Assembly (NCBI GenBank): GCA_902363515.1
Contig: CABJAN010000020.1
Span: 1 to 63,270, forward strand
Length of the DNA: 63,270 nucleotides
DNA from: Bacillota bacterium
GTDB lineage: Bacteria; Bacillota; Clostridia; Lachnospirales; Lachnospiraceae
Reading direction: 5' to 3'
The position numbers and the translations under genes are program-made. The notes under the pieces are model-generated. The model made no database searches and was not told the origin of the DNA. It was given only the letters and a program-made list of their open reading frames with translations. Below are positions 25,447-32,862 of the stretch, piece after piece (positions within the stretch are counted from its first letter, which is position 1; the number at the start of each line of letters is the position of its first letter).

Positions 25447-27074
25447 CGGTAAAGACTCCTCCCATCCTCTGAAGTAAGATTATAAGCGCAAAAAGGAACC
25501 ATGCCATACCGGTTATCTGACTCCAGAATATAGCATCTGCGCAGACGTTCCAAATCCAGAGTATAGCCATCCTGAAATACCATGCCGGAAATTGCCAGGG
25601 TATTTTCATGAATATTCCTCAAAAAATCATCAAAAGAAGAAGTATCCAGCTGAAACTGCTCTGTCTGTTCTTCGCAACAGCAGCAGCTTTCCGTCTCCTC
25701 TGTTTCTGCTTCACAGCAACATCTTCCGCTCCACTGGCGTGCCACAGCATCTCTTGCCTGAGCAGAGGTTTCCGTTGCTCTTGCTTTTCCATGAGCCATG
25801 GATTTCAAAGTTTCGTCTTCCTGTTTCAGATAATTGGACTGGAAGGTGCAGTAAGGATTTGTGGCATTTCCTCCGGTAAAATCCTCTGCCTTGATTTCTC
25901 CATTGGTTTGTTCTTCCATAAGTTTTAAAATTCGCGGAATGGTGATACGATACCCTTTTTCTTCCCTGGGACATCTGCCAAAATAGCTAAGAGGCTGAAT
26001 ATGTATTCCCCGTATCACCGGCATCCTGCTTTTGGCAAACTCTACCAAAGCGCCCAAATCCTCTTCATTGACTCCGGGAGCAAGTACAGGCACCAGCACT
26101 ACTCCAAGTCCGGCCTCCTTGCAGGCGTCAATAGCCTGAAGTTTTTCTTTTAACAGTTTTCTTCCTCTTAATGTTTCATAAACAGAATCCCGCAGACTGT
26201 CAAACTGCAGGAACACACAGGACAATCCGGCCTGTTTCAGTTTCTTCGCATACCCAGCTTCTTTTGCCAGACGAATGCCATTGGTATTTAATTGAAAAAA
26301 GGTAAATCCCTTCTCTTTTCCCATGCGGATAATCTCCGGCAAATCCTCACGCATAGTAGGTTCTCCACCAGATAGCTGCAAATTAAAAGGTCCTCCATGT
26401 TCCATCAGAAAATCCATCTGCTCTCCCAGTGCTTCCAGAGAAATGTCTTCTCCCACCGTCTCTCCTGCTGAAGCAAAACAAATGGGACAGTTCAGATTAC
26501 ATCTTTGCGTCACTTCCAAAAGTACACAGCAGCCTTTTCGTTCATGGTTCTCACACAGACCGCAATCCAGAGGACAGCCCTTTTCTTCTGGCTTTGCATC
26601 CCCTATCAAATCTGCCGGCTGCACATGCTCTCCCCAGGCTCTATAGCTCTCAAGGCTTCCTTCCCAGATAAGCGCTTCAAACCTGCCATGCTCCGGACAG
26701 TTTTTTACCAGATAAACGCCCTTTTCTCTCATAATCTTCCAGGCTGGTATCATCTTCAGACATTTTGGACATACACTTTGTGTTTCGCCCAGAACCTCTC
26801 CTTTTAATTCCTGTAACCATTTCTCCATCTGTTGCTTCTCCTCCTCCCATCCTTCTGCTGTATAATTAATCTTTACAATATTAGAAGACAAAAGCCCCTT
26901 GATTTCCACCTGGCCTTTTCTGGCAGAAAAAACAGGCCTGCGAAACTTATGGTTTTCCTTTACTATAAATCCTTCCAATAAAAAAGCCAGCTCTTTTCCC
27001 GTCACAGGCAGTTCATATTCATAGGTTCTTGCTTCCGCAAAACAATTTTCAACTTTTTTACACTTAAATTCCAT
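25443..27074 (-). CDS. trsS: radical SAM protein TrsS
   Basis: 543 residues. An N-terminal domain (about 1-90) of unknown type is followed by a zinc-ribbon-like CPKC with CPEH, a CPLDCGLCENH motif, and the radical SAM motif CNLNCPIC (Cys-x3-Cys-x2-Cys). LSGGEPTMRED is the SAM-binding GGE motif. Near the C-terminus is an unusual cysteine block, CCC followed 13 residues later by CCCC (about 455-475). In the related (seleno)protein family one cysteine of this sort may be selenocysteine; here all are TGT/TGC with no in-frame TGA. Start at 27074 (GGTGGAG 7 nt upstream). Probably modifies the molybdenum cofactor or the Mop enzyme. Confidence 0.85.
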   Translation of the reverse strand: MEFKCKKVENCFAEARTYEYELPVTGKELAFLLEGFIVKENHKFRRPVFSARKGQVEIKGLLSSNIVKINYTAEGWEEEKQQMEKWLQELKGEVLGETQSVCPKCLKMIPAWKIMREKGVYLVKNCPEHGRFEALIWEGSLESYRAWGEHVQPADLIGDAKPEEKGCPLDCGLCENHERKGCCVLLEVTQRCNLNCPICFASAGETVGEDISLEALGEQMDFLMEHGGPFNLQLSGGEPTMREDLPEIIRMGKEKGFTFFQLNTNGIRLAKEAGYAKKLKQAGLSCVFLQFDSLRDSVYETLRGRKLLKEKLQAIDACKEAGLGVVLVPVLAPGVNEEDLGALVEFAKSRMPVIRGIHIQPLSYFGRCPREEKGYRITIPRILKLMEEQTNGEIKAEDFTGGNATNPYCTFQSNYLKQEDETLKSMAHGKARATETSAQARDAVARQWSGRCCCEAETEETESCCCCEEQTEQFQLDTSSFDDFLRNIHENTLAISGMVFQDGYTLDLERLRRCYILESDNRYGMVPFCAYNLTSEDGRSLYR

Positions 27075-28209
27075 AGGCATTCTCCACCAGATCTTTCACT
27101 GCTCCAAGGGCATTCTCCACCTCTTTTTCTGTAGTAAACCGGGATAAACTAAACCGCAGGGTTCCTTCTTTCAACTCTAAATCTTCCATCAATTTAGGAG
27201 CGCAATGCAAACCAGACCTGCAAATTATATCGTAGCTTTCCCGCAAAAGATATCCAGCCTCCCCAGGTGACATACCTGGAATATTAAAAGAAACCACAGG
27301 TGTTGTTTCTCCCTCTAGTTTCCAAACCTGACATCCAAGCTTTAAAAGTCCCTGTCTTAAAGTTTCCAGCCTGGTTGCAACAGCCCTTTTATCCAGAGGA
27401 TTGCTGCGGCTCCAGTTCAGGGCAGCCAGCAATCCATGAAAGGCTGGTTCATTTCCGGTTCCAGCCTCCAAATGCAGTGGCATTTCTTCCGGCATGTCCT
27501 CTAAATTGCTGTAAATCCCTGTGCCGCCCAAAAGCTGTGGCGTCAGTGTTAATTCTTTACTTACATACAAACCGCCTGTACCCTGAGGTCCCAGCAAATA
27601 TTTATGCCCGGTAAAAGCAGCCATATCCACACCCCATTTCTCCAATTCTACTGGAATCCATCCCAAAGTCTGAGATACGTCCAGAAGCACTCTCGCTCCG
27701 TATTTTTTTGCCAGAGCGGTCAGGGTTTTGGCATCCTGAACTGCTCCGGTTACATTGGAAGCATGGGTGAAAATACACAGTTTCGGATGAAACTTTTGAA
27801 GGGCTGTCTCCCACTGGTGTACATCCACCTGGCCTGCTGGTCTGGTATGCACAAGCTTAACCAAAATCCCCTGCTGCTGTAACCGATACAAAGGCCGCAG
27901 CACTGCATTATGTTCTGCACAAGTGGTAAGTATCCAATCTCCCGGTGCAAGTGGAAAGCCTAAAATCCCCTGATTCAGCCCCCAGGTTGCATTGCACCCA
28001 AGAGCAATCTGCTCAGGTTCTGATACGCCCAGCCACAGAGCCAGTTCCTTTCGTACAGCTTCCATTACATCAAAAGCCCCCATACCGCCCCGGTTTCCTT
28101 CCTCCGGCATTGAAAGCAGTGCCTGTCGCACTGCCTCTGCCACACAATCCGGTTTTGGCCAGGAGGTGGCTGCATTATTCAGATATATGTAATTCCTGCA
28201 GTCTTTCAC
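27064..28209 (-). CDS. cysteine desulfurase-like class V aminotransferase
   Basis: 381 residues, PLP-dependent. LNNAATSWPKP near the start, HASNVTGAVQDA, LLDVSQTLGW, and TGHKYLLGPQGTGGLYV with the Schiff-base Lys. The sulfur-accepting Cys lies in RSGLHCAPKLMEDL, the position used by SufS/CsdA and NifS-like enzymes. In this operon it could supply the terminal sulfido ligand of the molybdenum centre (as XdhC and the MOCOS/NifS4 system do) or selenium from selenocysteine. Overlaps the NTP transferase gene by 35 nt. Confidence 0.88.
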   Translation of the reverse strand: MKDCRNYIYLNNAATSWPKPDCVAEAVRQALLSMPEEGNRGGMGAFDVMEAVRKELALWLGVSEPEQIALGCNATWGLNQGILGFPLAPGDWILTTCAEHNAVLRPLYRLQQQGILVKLVHTRPAGQVDVHQWETALQKFHPKLCIFTHASNVTGAVQDAKTLTALAKKYGARVLLDVSQTLGWIPVELEKWGVDMAAFTGHKYLLGPQGTGGLYVSKELTLTPQLLGGTGIYSNLEDMPEEMPLHLEAGTGNEPAFHGLLAALNWSRSNPLDKRAVATRLETLRQGLLKLGCQVWKLEGETTPVVSFNIPGMSPGEAGYLLRESYDIICRSGLHCAPKLMEDLELKEGTLRFSLSRFTTEKEVENALGAVKDLVENAYGI

Positions 28210-29293
28210 CTGTTATCACCTCAAATTCTTTTGCAAGTTCACAGCAAATCCTGAAATCCTTTAGTTTTTCTTCTTTTATAATCCGCTGTCCCAGGGCTTT
28301 CTCATACCGTACTTTAAAAGACACCCTCTCTGTTTCCTGAACAAGCTTATCTGCCAGGCACACCACCACATCTTCCCTGCATACGGATCTGGGTTTGCCT
28401 TCAAAGCCTCTGTGATGCTCCACAACCCATGCCAGAGCCTCATAACCCCGGATTCTCAGAAAATCTCCTGCCGCCTGTTCATGATGCTTCTGCAGCCGCA
28501 GCAGATCGTGGAGAAATCCGCCGCTCCTGCAAAGCTCCACATCTAAGCATGCTCCTCCTTGCACTAATTTTTCTGCCATCTCTCCTGCAAGCATCCCTAC
28601 TGCTCTGCAATGAGCACGGATATGCTCCGGAAGCTCCACCTCCTCATACCAGGCTTCGCATATTTCTCTGGAAACACCTTTGGTTTTTCTGGCATAAGCT
28701 TGCATCCACAGAAAATCTTCCGGAAAATCTGCATCTCTGTCTGCTCCCGGATCTGACACCGGAATTTCCTCTGTTTCCATAAGCTTTAACGCGCCCCGAA
28801 GCCCACATTCACCCTGATATGCCAGCACCTGCTCTCCTGCCTCCTGAAACAGAAACAACGGATGCACTCTTTTTTGTTCCCACACAGGAATCATTCCATG
28901 AACCCTATTTTTATCAGACAGCAAAAAGGCCGCCCTGTCCAGAATTCTTCCATAGGTATCTGGTGCAATCAGGGGAATATCTCCGGGAAGCAGCAGTATT
29001 CCATCCACTTCTCCCAGTTTTCTGATGCCGATTTTTGCAGAAGTGAGCATATCTGTCACTGCATATTCCTTATTTTCTGCCAGAATGACATCCTCATCCT
29101 TTAAAGCCCGGACAATTTCCTGTCCCCTGTACCCGGTCACCACCACAATTGTTTCAACCCCTGCATTTTTCATGCTCTGTACGGTCATCTGAATCATAGG
29201 AAATCCATTAAGTCTAAGCACAGGTTTAAATTCTTTCATGCGGCTGGAAAGCCCTGCCGCCATAATCACGCCGCCAATCTTCATTGTTCTCAC
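28175..29293 (-). CDS. MocA-like NTP transferase fused to an HD domain (DVU_1551 type)
   Basis: 372 residues with two parts. Residues 1-200 are a MobA/MocA-type nucleotidyltransferase: GGVIMAAGLSSRMKEFKPVL, GILLLPGDIPLI with the metal Asp. Residues 215-350 are an HD domain: an upstream His in HIRAH, GGFLHDLLRL with the HD pair, WVVEHHRGF, and an Asp in VVCLADKLV. MocA converts molybdopterin to the CTP-derived dinucleotide form in xanthine dehydrogenase-type enzymes, so this one probably makes the cytidylylated cofactor used by Mop. The HD part may hydrolyse a nucleotide or dinucleotide. Starts 3 nt behind the C-GCAxxG-C-C gene. Confidence 0.88.
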   Translation of the reverse strand: MRTMKIGGVIMAAGLSSRMKEFKPVLRLNGFPMIQMTVQSMKNAGVETIVVVTGYRGQEIVRALKDEDVILAENKEYAVTDMLTSAKIGIRKLGEVDGILLLPGDIPLIAPDTYGRILDRAAFLLSDKNRVHGMIPVWEQKRVHPLFLFQEAGEQVLAYQGECGLRGALKLMETEEIPVSDPGADRDADFPEDFLWMQAYARKTKGVSREICEAWYEEVELPEHIRAHCRAVGMLAGEMAEKLVQGGACLDVELCRSGGFLHDLLRLQKHHEQAAGDFLRIRGYEALAWVVEHHRGFEGKPRSVCREDVVVCLADKLVQETERVSFKVRYEKALGQRIIKEEKLKDFRICCELAKEFEVITGERLQELHISE

Positions 29294-29296
29294 CTG

Positions 29297-29725
29297 TCAG
29301 TCCATAAGGCCGCTCTCCTGAAGGAGCTCCATACATTTTTCCCACACAGCCTCTACAATCTGAGGACACCGCTGCATCTTATTTGCCGGATTTTCTTCCA
29401 AAATTTCCCGGCAGTTACATCCCTGATATTCTTTTCCTATGGTTTCCTCAAACCACTGCACCAAAGCTCCTGTAAGTTCTGCTGCCCTGGGATCCTCCAT
29501 TTCCTCTGCCTCCCCTTTTCCCATAAAATATCCCAGCACACAGCAGCCTCCGGTAAGAGCGCCACACACCTTTCCCTGAAATCCCAATCCGCCATTTAAT
29601 CCGCTCATAGCGCGAATCAACTCAGGATTTTCCTTTTCTTCCGTTTCCATAGCCAAAAGCATAATAATCTGGGCGCAGTAATAACCCTGTCCCGACAATT
29701 CCAGCATTCTGTCAAACAAATCCAT
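29297..29725 (-). CDS. C-GCAxxG-C-C family protein (DVU_1555 type)
   Basis: 142 residues, helical. The family motif is spread over GYYCAQIIM (here Y replaces the G of GCA), KVCGALTGGCCVLGYFMG, and YQGCNCREIL with a later RCP. Such proteins form a small Cys-rich helical bundle thought to bind a metal or redox centre. It overlaps trsM by 14 nt, typical of a tightly packed operon. The protein has about eight cysteines in total. Function in the Mop cluster is unknown. Confidence 0.85.
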   Translation of the reverse strand: MDLFDRMLELSGQGYYCAQIIMLLAMETEEKENPELIRAMSGLNGGLGFQGKVCGALTGGCCVLGYFMGKGEAEEMEDPRAAELTGALVQWFEETIGKEYQGCNCREILEENPANKMQRCPQIVEAVWEKCMELLQESGLMD

Positions 29726-30320
29726 CTGCGCTTCCCTCCTTTACCAGCCAGGCAAGAAAATATCCGCACTGATACTTTCCTGCTTTCTGAAAAAATTCCA
29801 GACATCCTTCTTCTGCATCCCCATTCCAGAGACTTTCTAAAAAAAATGTTTTCCACAGTTCTGTCTCATCCACCAGTTTTTTCATGACAAATCCTGATTC
29901 CTGAAAATTTTTCTTCCAGTTTTCCATTGTCCTGGATTCCTGAAAAGAAAGCTCAGGTGCATCTTTCTTATGAAAAGACACATCCGACAGCAAAAGACTT
30001 CCTCCCGGCTTTAAGACTCTGGCAGCTTCCTGTAATGCTTTCTTTCCATCTCCACATACAGAGACACTGCATTCTGCCAGACACAGAGAAAAATGCTCCC
30101 CTGGAAACTGCAGATTTCTCATATCCTGTACGAAAACCCTTTCTCCTTTGGGACACAAATCAATTCCTACCGCCTCATATCCAAGAGTGTTCAGCCACCT
30201 GACACTCTCCCCTGTTCCTGCGCCTAAATCCAGGAGGTTCTCTCCTGTGCCTTCTTCCTTTCCTGTCAGAGCCAGAAGGCGTTTTGTAAGAGACAGACCT
30301 CCCGGATGTCCCCCGATCAT
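29712..30320 (-). CDS. trsM: class I SAM methyltransferase TrsM (DVU_1556 type)
   Basis: 202 residues from MIGGHPGGLSLTKRLLAL. Motif I is LLDLGAGTGESVRWL, motif II GVDL-like EAVGIDLCP, and motif IV FSLCLAECSVSV. KPGGSLLLSDVS is motif VI. The start at 30320 overlaps the preceding stop (ATGA); the longer open frame up to 30404 lies within the CxxC-protein gene. In the related (seleno)protein family the residue at the AEC position may be selenocysteine; here it is Cys. An AEC rather than Asp at motif IV suggests a substrate thiol contact. The target is unknown. Confidence 0.83.
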   Translation of the reverse strand: MIGGHPGGLSLTKRLLALTGKEEGTGENLLDLGAGTGESVRWLNTLGYEAVGIDLCPKGERVFVQDMRNLQFPGEHFSLCLAECSVSVCGDGKKALQEAARVLKPGGSLLLSDVSFHKKDAPELSFQESRTMENWKKNFQESGFVMKKLVDETELWKTFFLESLWNGDAEEGCLEFFQKAGKYQCGYFLAWLVKEGSADGFV

Positions 30321-30535
30321 TTGTCCTCCAGACTGCGCTCTACGGTAAGAACCTTTCCAAGCGCCAGTTCCTCCGGCACATAAATAAACCCACATTTTGG
30401 ACACACAGGCAGTTCCACGGGAAATGCATTTCCCATATAGCTAAAGGTTGCCTTTCCCTTCTCCAGATGCACTTTACATTTGCTGCACTTTAACTTGCCT
30501 GCAGGTTCCATGGTATAATAGGTCTTCTCTGCCAT
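30317..30535 (-). CDS. small zinc-ribbon/redox protein (DVU_1557 type)
   Basis: 72 residues with two CxxC pairs: KLKCSKCKVHL and LPVCPKCGFIYVPE. This is a rubredoxin-like or zinc-ribbon knuckle arrangement and would bind one Zn or Fe. The sequence GFIYVPEELA near the end is typical of the group found beside TrsM. It overlaps trsM by 4 nt and lies 9 nt behind the Fe-S protein gene. It may be an electron carrier or a scaffold; sequence alone does not tell Zn from Fe. Confidence 0.85.
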   Translation of the reverse strand: MAEKTYYTMEPAGKLKCSKCKVHLEKGKATFSYMGNAFPVELPVCPKCGFIYVPEELALGKVLTVERSLEDK

Positions 30536-30544
30536 TTCTTCCTC

Positions 30545-32779
30545 CTATTCCACAGTCATCCGGTGACTGTATGCTCCATGAACAACATATCCCTTTTCTG
30601 AAACCGTAAATTTCACCCAGAACGTCACATTTCCAATGCGGCAGTTGGTAATCAGATAACCTTGCTCCTCATCCTCTGCGGCCGCTTTGGTCTCTTCATA
30701 GGCTTCTAATACTGCCTGCACATCACTTTTTAAAATCATCCGATTATCCAACTGCGCCTCCACTCCAGGCGCATAGATGATTTCCAGTTTTTCTTCCATG
30801 GGTATCTCCTCCTTCCAGATTTCTCCTAATAATTTCTCCTTTAGTTTCAGCCGGTTAGCTCTTCTTCCTGATAAATCCGGTACACCTTGGGGCTCCACGC
30901 CATAGGCCAGTTCCAAAATATGACAGGTATCTGCTCCTGCTTTTGATAATTGATCCCTGCAAGCCATACAGTAAGTCAGAATACGTCCCTGACTTTGTTC
31001 TGCCGCAAAAGCTGCTTTTTTCAGAGACAATTCCCGATTTGCATAAGGCATAAGACCGCCATAGCCACAACAGGGCGCCAGCTCCTGTGCCATGGGAAGT
31101 TCCTGCACCTGACAGCCAAGCGCCTCCACAAATTTACGCACCTGTTCTCTTGCCTGGGCATCCTGTCTTGCACCACAGGCATCCTGTATGGAAACTGTGC
31201 CGCTGGTGACCCTTTCCACCCCAAGCTGTAGCAACACTTCCCAAATTCCCTTTGGTTCCAGGTCTGTATGCTCCTGCAAAACCTTCCTGCAAGTAGGACA
31301 GGCGCAGATAACCTGTGGTTTTCCCTGTTTTTCCCATTCTCTCTGAATTTTTTCCAGAGCAGAGGTAAACAAATCCGCTCTGCCAGCCCAGTCTGAAATT
31401 GCCCCACAGCAGCCAAGCATAAGCCCAACACCGCCTTGTAGCCTTCCGGAAAGGTCCTTATAAGCCTTTTCCACCGTCTCCGGTGATACCGCGGCTGCCT
31501 GACATCCAGGAAAGAACAGGTATGCACTGCTTTCATAACCTGGCTGCGTTCTTGCCAGAAATCCCTCACTGTTAGAAAATTCCTGATCCAGCAGGGCAAA
31601 CTCATGGGCAGATGGAGGCATTTTCTCTGTTTCCACCATCACCTGTCTGGCAATCCTGCATACCTCCGGGTAATCAAATCCATTGGGACATGCTGCCTTA
31701 CACTGTCCACATTCATCACAGGAATTAATCATTTTATTTGCCATATGATTCCCCATCACAATGGACATATTATTGTAAATTTCCCGAATTGCCCCTCTTG
31801 GATTCCGTTTATATTCCTGCAAATACACACAGCCCTTCACACATTCCAGACATTGGCACTGGATGCACCTGGCAGCCTCTTCCTGTGCTGTTTCTTTTGT
31901 AACGGTTTCAACTCCTGCCACAGCCTTTGAGCCTGTCACCCCGTCCATGGTAACAAAAAGCCGGCTCTTGTCTGTTTTTGGTTCCGAAACATCTTCAAAA
32001 TCAGCTCCCTGCAAATATCGGTCTGCTTTCAATGCAACATACTTGGCGTCTGCCAGAATCCAGGAAACCTCCTGATATCCCTTTCCCACAAAACAGGTTT
32101 CCGGTAACGGTTCTCCCCTAAATGCAGGTGAAACACAAAGCACATCTGCCTCCTGCATACAGGTATCCCGAAACGAACCGTCACCAGATTGAATTGGAAA
32201 TTTCTTTATTCGAAATCCCTCCAGACTGCCAAGGTCTGCTGCTGCTTCCTCCTTGGACAGCCCCCAATCTGTTAAAATCTCCTGTGGTGTTTTTTCTCCT
32301 GTATACCAGTGAATTTCATATCCTTTTTTTCCCAGTTCCCAGCAACAGCCCAGGCAAAACAAATCCTCCCCTGCCAAAGCCACAATCTTCTTTTTCTTAG
32401 GAATCATAAAACGATTCATAGCCCCGCTTCCTCCATAGAGAGCGCAGGCTTTCTCAATTACCTGCATAGAAACCCCGTCGCCCAGGTTTTCCATAACACA
32501 GCTTTTTTCACAGGGAGCGTTACAACACCCTGCCAGCAAATGAAGAAAGGGAGTTGTCTTACGCAAGATACCGGCTGCCCTGGAAAAATTCCCCTGAGCT
32601 GCCAATGCACAGGCCTGTCGCATATCCAGATGCAGGGGACAGGCTGACGTACAGGCAGGAGGCTCTTCTCTGGTACAGACTGCTTCCCTTTCGTGAAGCT
32701 CCTCCTGGCCAAATGCCTGCTTCATTAAATAATGTTTTCCCACAAAATGATGTTCTTTTTTCTCCATACTTCTCTCCAT
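30545..32779 (-). CDS. Fe-S protein of the pyridine nucleotide-disulfide oxidoreductase/dicluster type (DVU_1558 type)
   Basis: 744 residues in several parts. An N-terminal GltD-like helical domain with CPLHLDMRQAC and CCNAPCEKSC carries Fe-S ligands (about 40-110). The next domain is a shortened Rossmann fold whose first glycine motif reads LAGEDLFCLGC, lacking the GxGxxG needed for FAD. Two cluster motifs follow: CIQCQCLECVKGC and CDECGQCKAACP. The C-terminal half has two CCG-type redox blocks (FFPGCQAA, MLGCCGAISD; LAPCCGYGGLMP, YCMACRDQL) like those of heterodisulfide reductase HdrB. Its last 80 residues form a small separate domain. It probably passes electrons to or from Mop. Confidence 0.83.
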   Translation of the reverse strand: MERSMEKKEHHFVGKHYLMKQAFGQEELHEREAVCTREEPPACTSACPLHLDMRQACALAAQGNFSRAAGILRKTTPFLHLLAGCCNAPCEKSCVMENLGDGVSMQVIEKACALYGGSGAMNRFMIPKKKKIVALAGEDLFCLGCCWELGKKGYEIHWYTGEKTPQEILTDWGLSKEEAAADLGSLEGFRIKKFPIQSGDGSFRDTCMQEADVLCVSPAFRGEPLPETCFVGKGYQEVSWILADAKYVALKADRYLQGADFEDVSEPKTDKSRLFVTMDGVTGSKAVAGVETVTKETAQEEAARCIQCQCLECVKGCVYLQEYKRNPRGAIREIYNNMSIVMGNHMANKMINSCDECGQCKAACPNGFDYPEVCRIARQVMVETEKMPPSAHEFALLDQEFSNSEGFLARTQPGYESSAYLFFPGCQAAAVSPETVEKAYKDLSGRLQGGVGLMLGCCGAISDWAGRADLFTSALEKIQREWEKQGKPQVICACPTCRKVLQEHTDLEPKGIWEVLLQLGVERVTSGTVSIQDACGARQDAQAREQVRKFVEALGCQVQELPMAQELAPCCGYGGLMPYANRELSLKKAAFAAEQSQGRILTYCMACRDQLSKAGADTCHILELAYGVEPQGVPDLSGRRANRLKLKEKLLGEIWKEEIPMEEKLEIIYAPGVEAQLDNRMILKSDVQAVLEAYEETKAAAEDEEQGYLITNCRIGNVTFWVKFTVSEKGYVVHGAYSHRMTVE

Positions 32780-32807
32780 TTATCTCCTATGAGGATAAAT
32801 ATTGTGC

Positions 32808-32851
32808 TAAAAAAGGGATGCCGCTTTGCTTTTCAGTTTTACGGCATCCCT
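32808..32851 (-). terminator. Rho-independent terminator between mop and the Fe-S protein gene
   Basis: A 10-bp perfect stem (32814-32823 with 32842-32851) and an 18-nt loop, followed on the minus strand by a run of T (plus-strand A run 32809-32814). It lies 12 nt behind the mop stop and before the ribosome binding site of the next gene, so the Mop structural gene can be made in excess of its accessory proteins. Confidence 0.85.
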
Positions 32852-32862
32852 GTTTCCTTTTT

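Noticed and set aside
25443..30320. Selenocysteine codons in TrsS or TrsM
   Set aside because: Both frames run through with TGT/TGC and no in-frame TGA. Only the cysteine forms are present.
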